Assembly (NCBI GenBank): GCA_007128345.1 | Contig: SKXS01000095.1 | Location: forward strand, 1-17,517 | Source of the DNA: Spirochaetia bacterium | GTDB lineage: Bacteria; Spirochaetota; Spirochaetia; PWKH01 | DNA: 17,517 nucleotides | Reading direction: 5' to 3' | Shown: piece by piece, positions 1-5,933 of the stretch | How the letters are laid out: each line of letters begins with the position of its first letter | Position numbering within the stretch: the first letter of the stretch is position 1 | Notes under the pieces: model-generated | Database searches by the model: none | What the model was told of the DNA's origin: nothing | What the model saw: the letters and a program-made list of their open reading frames with translations, nothing else | Translations under genes and position numbers: made by a program

Positions 1-156
1 CACATCATCACCCCTGCTGTATGCATCTAGAGCAATTTCTAACGGCGAGGGAGTCGCGCATGAGGTGAGTACGGCTGCAGTCATACAAACGGCCAGCAAG
101 CCTAAGAGTACCCTGCTGCAGGACTTCCGGGCTGGTGCACTACCAAAGTAGGTCAT
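1..156 (-). CDS. Putative lipoprotein, N-terminal part only (runs off the window)
   Basis: An ATG at 156-154 opens a frame that stays open to the window edge and gives 52 residues. A strong Shine-Dalgarno sequence (AAAGGAG) sits 6 bases upstream, which fixes the start. Residues 10-16 include Arg and Lys, residues 16-31 are hydrophobic, and a lipobox L-T-S-C puts the lipidated cysteine at residue 33. The mature protein should therefore be a membrane-anchored lipoprotein. The few visible mature residues (EIALDAYSRGDD) look helical and could begin a TPR-like repeat, but this is too short to assign a family. The gene is transcribed divergently from the tRNA-Tyr gene. The signal peptide and ribosome binding site make the gene itself likely. 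Its function is unknown. Confidence 0.7.
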   Translation of the reverse strand, partial: MTYFGSAPARKSCSRVLLGLLAVCMTAAVLTSCATPSPLEIALDAYSRGDDV

Positions 157-198
157 AACATGCTCCTTTTTCTTTTAATTAAGGCATACTACACTGTT

Positions 199-226
199 TT
201 TATAGCTGATGGAATACTGAGATCAA
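199..226 (-). promoter_or_regulatory. Candidate sigma-70 promoter of the left-edge lipoprotein gene
   Basis: On the minus strand TTGATC (226-221) and TATAAA (204-199) are separated by 16 bp, matching the -35 and -10 consensus at 4/6 and 5/6. The predicted start is near 192, leaving a leader of about 36 nt with the AAAGGAG ribosome binding site. A second, weaker pair lies further upstream (TTGACG at 259-254, CAAAAT at 235-230). The rest of the gene-free stretch 157-424 holds only these signals, the tRNA promoter and a 7-bp inverted repeat (318-324 with 339-345) that has no T-tract. Confidence 0.45.
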
Positions 227-380
227 ATTATTTTGAAATATCCCCTGATGATGCGTCAAGCTGTGCATGGTATCTGGATCAGGAGAAATTTCCAGGATAT
301 GAGCAGATGCACTGTGGAGCAGACATGTAATTAATCAGGTCTGCTGGTGTTCGCAGCTGTGTGCATTTTTCCGCATACTG

Positions 381-409
381 TTGACAATCTTCACATATTC
401 TGCTAGGTT
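381..409 (+). promoter_or_regulatory. Promoter of the tRNA-Tyr gene
   Basis: A perfect -35 hexamer TTGACA (381-386) is followed after 17 bp by TAGGTT (404-409). The -10 matches consensus at only 3/6 but carries a TG extension at 401-402. The predicted start near 416 is about 9 nt before the mature tRNA 5' end. With no obvious promoter between the tRNA terminator and 574, readthrough from here may also feed the downstream genes. Confidence 0.55.
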
Positions 410-424
410 GCTTAGGAGATTCAC

Positions 425-506
425 GGGGAGGTTCCCGAGCGGTCAAAGGGGGCAGACTGTAAATCTGTTGGCTACGCCTTCGAAGGTTCGAATCCTTCTC
501 TCCCCA
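425..506 (+). tRNA. tRNA-Tyr (anticodon GTA)
   Basis: An 82-nt class II tRNA can be folded by eye. The acceptor stem is GGGGAGG (425-431) with TCTCCCC (499-505), including one G-U pair, followed by discriminator A506. The anticodon stem CAGA/TCTG encloses loop CTGTAAA, with anticodon GTA at 459-461. The variable arm is long, as expected for bacterial tRNA-Tyr. The T arm is GAAGG-TTCGAAT-CCTTC (482-498). The 3' CCA is not encoded (GCA follows A506), so it must be added by nucleotidyltransferase. The gene stands alone between its own promoter and a terminator. Confidence 0.95.
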
Positions 507-508
507 GC

Positions 509-547
509 AAGCCTTTCCGGACACAGCCGAGTTTGGAAAGGCTTTTT
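509..547 (+). terminator. Rho-independent terminator after tRNA-Tyr
   Basis: The inverted repeat AAGCCTTTCC (509-518) and GGAAAGGCTT (535-544) forms a 10-bp stem with a 16-nt loop and runs into a T-tract (543-547). It begins 3 nt after the tRNA 3' end and ends 27 nt before the next start codon. Confidence 0.8.
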
Positions 548-573
548 GTTGTCCTCAAAAGGAACAAGTAGGT

Positions 574-1014
574 ATGAATGACTTCCTGTCACACGGGCTT
601 CGGTTCGGCTGTACCCAGTGCTCACGCTGCTGCAGGCATGATCCCGGGTACGTCTTCCTCTCGCCTGCTGACTGCAGCTCATTAGCTGATTTCCTCGGCA
701 TTTCCTGCAATGAACTGGTTGCATCTCGTTGCAGGAAGGTTGTCCTTGGAGGCGGGCTGACGATGGTCTCGCTTCTTGAGAAGGAGAATCACGACTGCAC
801 GTTCTGGAATAATGCGGAGGGCTGTACGGTCTATGAAGCACGGCCGGTGCAGTGCAGAACCTATCCGTTCTGGGCTTCGGCCGTGGAGGACTGGGAAAGT
901 TGGAACCGGGAGGCAGTGCATTGTCCGGGTATCGGGCAGGGCAGGGTGTACACACGTGATGAGATCGAGGCGCTGCTTGCTATGCGCAGGCAGAACCATC
1001 CCATGACGGTGTGA
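574..1014 (+). CDS. YkgJ-type Cys-cluster (putative Zn/Fe-chelating) protein
   Basis: This 146-residue soluble protein has the YkgJ/UPF0153 cysteine pattern. The N-terminal CTQCSRCC cluster has Cys13, 16, 19 and 20. It is followed by Cys75, Cys84, the R-P-x-x-C-R-x-Y-P-F-W motif around Cys94, and Cys117. Proteins with this layout are thought to bind zinc or an Fe-S cluster, but their cellular role is not settled. There is no signal peptide or membrane segment. The ATG at 574 is preceded by AAAGGA about 11 nt upstream. The gene lies between the tRNA terminator and dnaG, 20 bp before dnaG, and is probably co-transcribed with it. It occupies the place where many bacteria have rpsU in the dnaG-rpoD operon. 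Confidence 0.85.
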   Translation: MNDFLSHGLRFGCTQCSRCCRHDPGYVFLSPADCSSLADFLGISCNELVASRCRKVVLGGGLTMVSLLEKENHDCTFWNNAEGCTVYEARPVQCRTYPFWASAVEDWESWNREAVHCPGIGQGRVYTRDEIEALLAMRRQNHPMTV

Positions 1015-1034
1015 CGACGTAACGGACCACAAAT

Positions 1035-2813
1035 ATGCGGATACCTGATTCGGTGCTGGAAGAAATCAAGGGAAAAGTCTCCATCCAGGATGTGATCTCT
1101 GATCATGTGACCCTCCAGAAGAAGGGCAGCAGGCTCTGGGGACTCTGCCCCTTTCATACGGAGAAGACCCCTTCCTTCACTGTAGATGAAGAAAAGGGAC
1201 TCTACTACTGCTACGGGTGCCACAAGGGGGGATCGGTGTTTACCTTCCTTATGGAGGTTGAGCAGGTCAGCTTCATTGAGTCGGTGAAAATCCTTGCTGA
1301 GCGTGCGCACGTGGAGCTTCCTCAGGCGGGCGATGAACGTCAGCTTGAAGCGGAAAACGAGCAGCGGCAGCTCATGGAGCTTTACCGGAGGCTGACAGAG
1401 AGCTTCAGACATATCCTGGAATCGAGTCCCCATGCTGAGCATGCCAGAGGATATCTGGAAGACCGGCGCGTACCCGAAGAGATACAGCAGCGCTTCAGCT
1501 TGGGATATCTCTTCCAGTCGGGCAAATGGCTGCACACGTTTTTAACCGGTAAGCACTATTCACAGGAATTTCTTGGGAAGTCCGGGCTCTTCAGTGCGAA
1601 ACATACCGACTACTGCCTCTTTTCGGGAAGGATCATATTTCCTATACGGGACCACCGGGGCAGGGTAGTTGCCTTCGGCGGAAGGGCACTCAAGGAAGGC
1701 TCCTTTGCGAAGTACATCAATTCACCTGAGACTTCGATCTTTATGAAGCGCAGAGTACTCTACGGCCTTCACGAAAGCCTTGAGCATGTGCGAAAACTGG
1801 GATATGTGATCATCTGCGAAGGGTACTTCGACGTGATGGCGCTCCATGGGGTCGGCATACCCTGCGCTGCTGCGCCGCTGGGAACTGCCTGCACGGAGGA
1901 GCATGCATACCTGATCAAGCGGTTCTGCAATGAAGTACATCTGCTGTTTGACCAGGATTCCGCGGGCACAGAGGCACTGGTAAAGACACTCCCCATCTTC
2001 GAGCGCCTTGATATACGCACACGGGTAATCACCTTGCCGCAGGGAAAGGATCCCGCTGATTTGCTGAAGGAGGATCCCCAGCAGCTGAAAACATGCGTAA
2101 ATAACCCCGTAAATAGTTTTGAGTACCTTGTGCATATCCTTTCAGAACGGTATGATAGGAGTTCGCCGGAGGGCAAGCACGCTGTCTTTACCCACATGTA
2201 TCCACTGCTTGCCAGCACAAATTCTGAAATTAAGCGAGAGGAATACCTGAGAATAGCATCAGACCACTTGCATGTTGACGTTCGTGCGCTTTATGACGAT
2301 TATACTACTATGACTTCTCGTGCTTCAGACACCGCGCTTAAAAAAGGCTCACCTGCTGTGCACAAAGAGATACCCATGGATGTTGAGCTCTACATGCTTG
2401 CTGTGGTGTTTACCCATCCAAAACTCTTTGCACGAATGCGTTCAGTATGCTCCCACGACAGGCTCAAGAACAAGTATGCGCGTACACTCTACCTTATTCT
2501 GGAAGATGCGTTCCGCAGAGGCAATCTTGATTCCACTGTCATGCTTGACGAGATAGAGGATACCCGGCTGAAAAGTCTGATGGTACGGGAGATTGATTCG
2601 GGGAAATACACTGATCATCCGGAAAAGCTGCTCACCGACACCCTGATCAGTCTTGAACGGAGCGAGCTTGCGGCAAAGCGTGATGCTGTGAGCTTTGAGC
2701 TGAAGCAGTTGGAGAAAAAGCAGGATGCGCACTCGCAGCAGCGTATGCGGGAACTGCTTTTTGAAAAAAAATTCATTGACGAGGAGATAGAACGTATAAG
2801 GAAATCTTTATGA
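1035..2813 (+). CDS. dnaG: DNA primase DnaG
   Basis: This replicative primase (592 residues, normal length) makes RNA primers for Okazaki fragments at the fork together with the DnaB helicase. The N-terminal zinc-binding domain is complete: C38-P-F-H41 with the EKTPSF motif, then C59-Y-G-C62. The catalytic core includes the YINSPET segment near residue 227. A TOPRIM domain has the IICEGYFDVMAL motif (E262) and the metal-binding DQD motif (D306, D308). The C-terminal part, from about residue 440, is the less conserved helicase-interaction region. An in-frame TAA at 1020-1022 rules out a longer protein, and ATG 1035 has no clear Shine-Dalgarno sequence, so coupling to the upstream gene is plausible. 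The stop codon overlaps the rpoD start. Confidence 0.97.
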   Translation: MRIPDSVLEEIKGKVSIQDVISDHVTLQKKGSRLWGLCPFHTEKTPSFTVDEEKGLYYCYGCHKGGSVFTFLMEVEQVSFIESVKILAERAHVELPQAGDERQLEAENEQRQLMELYRRLTESFRHILESSPHAEHARGYLEDRRVPEEIQQRFSLGYLFQSGKWLHTFLTGKHYSQEFLGKSGLFSAKHTDYCLFSGRIIFPIRDHRGRVVAFGGRALKEGSFAKYINSPETSIFMKRRVLYGLHESLEHVRKLGYVIICEGYFDVMALHGVGIPCAAAPLGTACTEEHAYLIKRFCNEVHLLFDQDSAGTEALVKTLPIFERLDIRTRVITLPQGKDPADLLKEDPQQLKTCVNNPVNSFEYLVHILSERYDRSSPEGKHAVFTHMYPLLASTNSEIKREEYLRIASDHLHVDVRALYDDYTTMTSRASDTALKKGSPAVHKEIPMDVELYMLAVVFTHPKLFARMRSVCSHDRLKNKYARTLYLILEDAFRRGNLDSTVMLDEIEDTRLKSLMVREIDSGKYTDHPEKLLTDTLISLERSELAAKRDAVSFELKQLEKKQDAHSQQRMRELLFEKKFIDEEIERIRKSL

Positions 2814-4741
2814 TGCATGATATTCTGTCTGATCCTATACTTGCCAAACTACTCGTGTATGCAAAAAGTAAGGGGAGGATCACGTACGATGAAGTAAACG
2901 ATATGCTTCCGGACTCCATGACCAGTTCCGAGAAGATTGATGAAGTGATTGAACTACTGGAACAGCATCACGTTGAAATTGTCGATGAAGAGGAGCTTAT
3001 GGAAGAAAAAGAAGATGATGATCTCATTGTAGAAATCGACGAAGAGCCTGTTGACGAAGAGGAAGACCTGGCTGTTATCGAAATCGATGAAGAACTAGAA
3101 GATGATATTGAAGACGACGAAGATGATGGGCTGGTACTGGATGATGAGTCAGAGGAAGATGAGGAAGAAGAGACTGCCGAGGAGGACGATCTGGAAGATG
3201 ATCAGGATGATATCATATCCCGAAAGCGTGCAAGTGATAAGAAGCGACGGGTCATCCTGAGCGACAAGGATTCCTTCATTGACGATCCCATACGGCTGTA
3301 TCTGAGAGAAATCGGAAAGGAGCATCTGCTTACCGCGGAACAGGAGGTGGAACTCTCCAAGCTCATGGAGGAGGGTGAAAACATCATCAAGGCGGTTATC
3401 AAGACGTCGGGGGTCATGATCACCGGAATGACTGATATCCTCACGAAGCTATCCAGGAAAATCGATGAAAAGGAGCTTGATCTCACCAAAAAGGAGATAT
3501 CTGAGCTCTTTTCCGAACAGAAGCGGCTTAACCAGGAGTACCGTGAGCAGCTTAAAGATGCAGTTCCCCTCATTCGGGGCTACGAGGAGAAGAAGCAAAA
3601 AGCTGTAGAGTCAGGTGTTGACATCATTCGGGATGATTCTTTTATCCAGAAGCGCAGGCAGCTGCTGAAGAAGCTGGAGAGCGTCATCATACACCAGGAT
3701 GAGATCATAGACTTCTCAGAGAAGTTTCTTACAACTGAAGAGCGAATATACACGCTCCAGAAGAAAAAGCGTGAGGTTGAAGCCCGCCTCAGCATCACAT
3801 CGGTGCGCGAGCTGCGCCAGATGGGGCGCGGCCTTGCGATTCCCTCAGAGAAGGAAAAAATCGAGCGCAAGCTCGGCATACAAGCGGAGGATATCAAGGA
3901 AAAAATCCGCAGGATTCAGATGGCCGATAAGGAACTCAAGCAGATTGAATATGAGTTTGAGGATTCTGTTGAAGAAATCATCAACAAGGGAAAGGAAATT
4001 GCCCGGGGCAAGGTGATGCTGAAGAATGCCAAGGACCGGCTTATCCAGGCCAATCTCCGGCTGGTGGTCAGCATTGCAAAAAAGTACACAAACCGGGGCC
4101 TTCACTTCTTTGATCTCGTGCAGGAGGGGAATATCGGGCTCATCAAAGCTGTGGAGAAGTTCGAATACCGCAAGGGATATAAGTTCTCAACCTATGCAAC
4201 CTGGTGGATACGGCAGGCCATTACGCGGTCCATATCTGACCAGGCGCGGACGATCAGGGTTCCCGTCCACATGATTGAGCAGATCAATAAGGTAGTTCGG
4301 GAATCGAGACAGCTTATGCAGGTGTTCGGCAGGGAGCCTACCGATGAGGAGATCGCCGAACGGCTGGGATGGTCACCCCAGCGGGTCAAGGCGGTCAAGA
4401 ATGTCGCCCGTGAGCCTATTTCACTGGAAACGCCCATCGGCGAGGAGGAGGACTCCCTGCTTGGTGACTTCATTGAGGACAAGGATGTGGAAAACCCTGC
4501 AAGCCAGACAGCATTCACCCTGCTCCAGGAGCAGCTCCAAGATGTGCTCAAGACGCTTCCTCCCCGTGAGCAGGAGGTGCTGAAAATGCGTTTCGGCCTA
4601 GAGGACGGCTACTCCTTGACATTGGAGGAGGTTGGACTGTATTTTGAGGTGACCCGCGAACGGATCAGGCAGATTGAAGCCAAGGCGCTCAGAAGATTGC
4701 GCCATCCCAAGCGAAGCAGACGACTTAAGGATTACGTATAG
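2810..4741 (+). CDS. rpoD: RNA polymerase primary sigma factor (sigma-70)
   Basis: This housekeeping sigma factor (643 residues) directs RNA polymerase to -10/-35 promoters. Region 1.2 begins at about residue 157 (DDPIRLYLREIG). A long charged non-conserved region covers about 190-400. Region 2 spans about 405-480, with the -10 recognition and melting stretch around 457-476 (FSTYATWWIRQA). Region 3 starts at about 485. Region 4.2 has a helix-turn-helix at about 603-633 (TRERIRQIEAKALRRLRHP). Residues 56-134 are extraordinarily acidic, with 52 Asp or Glu among 79 residues. ATG 2810 overlaps the dnaG stop by 4 bp and has AAGGA 7 nt upstream, so the two are translationally coupled. Adjacent ATGs at 2813 and 2818 are alternative starts in other frames or less well spaced. 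Confidence 0.97.
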   Translation: MMHDILSDPILAKLLVYAKSKGRITYDEVNDMLPDSMTSSEKIDEVIELLEQHHVEIVDEEELMEEKEDDDLIVEIDEEPVDEEEDLAVIEIDEELEDDIEDDEDDGLVLDDESEEDEEEETAEEDDLEDDQDDIISRKRASDKKRRVILSDKDSFIDDPIRLYLREIGKEHLLTAEQEVELSKLMEEGENIIKAVIKTSGVMITGMTDILTKLSRKIDEKELDLTKKEISELFSEQKRLNQEYREQLKDAVPLIRGYEEKKQKAVESGVDIIRDDSFIQKRRQLLKKLESVIIHQDEIIDFSEKFLTTEERIYTLQKKKREVEARLSITSVRELRQMGRGLAIPSEKEKIERKLGIQAEDIKEKIRRIQMADKELKQIEYEFEDSVEEIINKGKEIARGKVMLKNAKDRLIQANLRLVVSIAKKYTNRGLHFFDLVQEGNIGLIKAVEKFEYRKGYKFSTYATWWIRQAITRSISDQARTIRVPVHMIEQINKVVRESRQLMQVFGREPTDEEIAERLGWSPQRVKAVKNVAREPISLETPIGEEEDSLLGDFIEDKDVENPASQTAFTLLQEQLQDVLKTLPPREQEVLKMRFGLEDGYSLTLEEVGLYFEVTRERIRQIEAKALRRLRHPKRSRRLKDYV

Positions 4742-4755
4742 GAGATAGGTGCGAT

Positions 4756-5550
4756 ATGCAGGATAATTACATGCGGCTGCGCAAGCTTCAGAATATTCTC
4801 TTTGAGAAATACAAGGTCCTTGATGAGATCAAGGATATTCCCAGCGTGATTGAGACCAACGAGCAGGTGCTCAACAGGTCTAAGGAGCGCTACCTTGAGC
4901 AGAACCGAAGGCTGGACCGGGCGAAGGATAAGCTCAAGAGCCTCAGGATACGGCTTGATGATGCTGAACGGGCCAGGGAGAACTATGAGAAGCAGATGGA
5001 CCTCATCAGCACCCAGAAGGAGTATGAGGCCCTGGACAAAGAGATAAAGGACGCCAGCGAGAAGGAGCAGCAGCTGCGCAAGGAGATCCTCAACGAAGAG
5101 AAGCACATAGAAGAGCTTTCCGACGAGATTGAGGACAGCGAGGAGCTCATCAGCGTGCAGGAGGAGGAACTCCAGCGCGGCAAGGAGCAGATGGAGCAGG
5201 AGCTTGAGGTCAAGCGGACCAGACTGAAGGAGCTTGAAGCCGAAGAGAAGGACCTGGTGGTCGATATGGACAACGAGATCCTCTTCAAGTTCGAGCGCAT
5301 CATCAAGAGCAAGTCCGGCGTCGGCATCGTTCCCGTGAATGGGATCGTCTGCACTGGATGTCACATGCAGCTCCCGAAGCAGTTTGTCAACGACGTGCGG
5401 GAAGGGGAGACCTATAATTTCTGTCCCTACTGCAGCAGGATCCTCTTTTATGAAGAGTTTGAGGAAGAGGAAGAAGATGTTGTATTTGATGAGGAAGATG
5501 CGGGAGGTCTCTCCGATCTTGTAGATATGGAAGACTTTAATATAGATTGA
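4756..5550 (+). CDS. Coiled-coil protein with C4 zinc ribbon (PF02591/DUF164 type)
   Basis: This 264-residue cytoplasmic protein has two parts. Residues about 5-180 are an almost continuous Glu/Lys/Arg-rich coiled coil. A zinc ribbon then follows with Cys199-x-x-Cys202 and Cys223-P-Y-Cys226 as likely zinc ligands. The tail from about 233 is very acidic. This layout matches the C4-type zinc-ribbon family (DUF164), which is structurally known but functionally poorly defined, with nucleic-acid or protein-complex roles proposed. The ATG at 4756 lies 14 bp after the rpoD stop, and AGGAG and AGGTG sequences sit just upstream. It follows dnaG-rpoD and precedes rnpB, so expression with the growth machinery is likely. 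Confidence 0.85.
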   Translation: MQDNYMRLRKLQNILFEKYKVLDEIKDIPSVIETNEQVLNRSKERYLEQNRRLDRAKDKLKSLRIRLDDAERARENYEKQMDLISTQKEYEALDKEIKDASEKEQQLRKEILNEEKHIEELSDEIEDSEELISVQEEELQRGKEQMEQELEVKRTRLKELEAEEKDLVVDMDNEILFKFERIIKSKSGVGIVPVNGIVCTGCHMQLPKQFVNDVREGETYNFCPYCSRILFYEEFEEEEEDVVFDEEDAGGLSDLVDMEDFNID

Positions 5551-5554
5551 TAAT
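5519..5554 (+). promoter_or_regulatory. Possible promoter of rnpB inside the end of the zinc-ribbon gene
   Basis: TTGTAG (5519-5524) and TATAGA (5541-5546) are spaced by 16 bp. A second possible -10, GATAAT (5549-5554), overlaps the stop codon of the upstream gene and would place the start near 5561, just before the RNA. Matches are moderate. Processing of a longer operon transcript is the alternative. Confidence 0.3.
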
Positions 5555-5566
5555 AGCCTTGGGGGA

Positions 5567-5909
5567 AAAACAGGTCGGGTGTTCGCCGCTGCCGCAGCAG
5601 GCAGGGGAGGAAAGTCCGGGCTCCGCAGAACATGAAGCCGGGTAATTCCCGGGGGCCTTCGGGTCACAGAAAGTGCCGCAGAAACGATACCGCCTCCGCT
5701 TTATGCGGAGGTAAGGGTGAAATGGTGGGGTAAGAGCCCACCGCCTCTCTGGCAACAGAGAGGGCCGGGCAAACCTCTTCAGGAGCAAGGTCAAGCAGCA
5801 GGAGGGTTGTTCGCCCAATTCCTGCGGGTAGGCTGCTGGAGCCTGCTGGTGACGGCAGGCCTAGATAGATGAACGCTGAGAACAGAACCCGGCTTACGGA
5901 CCTGCTTTT
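5567..5909 (+). ncRNA. rnpB: RNase P RNA (M1 RNA), bacterial type A
   Basis: This is the catalytic RNA that trims tRNA 5' leaders with RnpA. Diagnostic conserved blocks are present: GAGGAAAGTCCGGGCTCC near 5607, ACAGAAA near 5667, GGTAAGGGTGAAA-GGTGGGGTAAGAGCCCACCGC across 5709-5744, TAGATAGATGA near 5862, and ACAGAACCCGGCTTAC near 5882. The ends pair as helix P1: CAGGTC (5571-5576) with GACCTG (5899-5904), extended by A and T runs on either side. Total length of about 340 nt is usual. End coordinates are estimated from P1 to within a few bases. The gene starts about 16 nt after the zinc-ribbon gene. The T-rich run after P1 (5906-5918) may help termination. Confidence 0.95.
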
Positions 5910-5933
5910 CTCCCTTTTGTATGCGAAGCGCCA

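Noticed and set aside
318..345. 7-bp inverted repeat AGCAGAC/GTCTGCT upstream of tRNA-Tyr
   Set aside because: The 14-nt loop, lack of T-tract and lack of any gene ending here make it unlikely to be a terminator. It could be chance.
425..506. tRNA-Tyr as an integration (att) site
   Set aside because: No duplicated tRNA 3' end, integrase or phage-like genes appear in the window.
443..955. Minus-strand frame of 170 codons across tRNA-Tyr
   Set aside because: It covers the tRNA and its terminator on the opposite strand, has Pro/Arg-rich low-complexity composition and no recognisable start signals.
861..1535. Minus-strand frame of 224 codons
   Set aside because: It lies antisense to the YkgJ-like gene and dnaG, both of which have clear family motifs.
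4732..5667. Long minus-strand frame of 311 codons opposite the zinc-ribbon gene
   Set aside because: It is leucine-rich shadow sequence produced by the Glu/Lys/Leu-rich coiled coil on the plus strand. It has no ribosome binding site or family resemblance, and it extends into rnpB.
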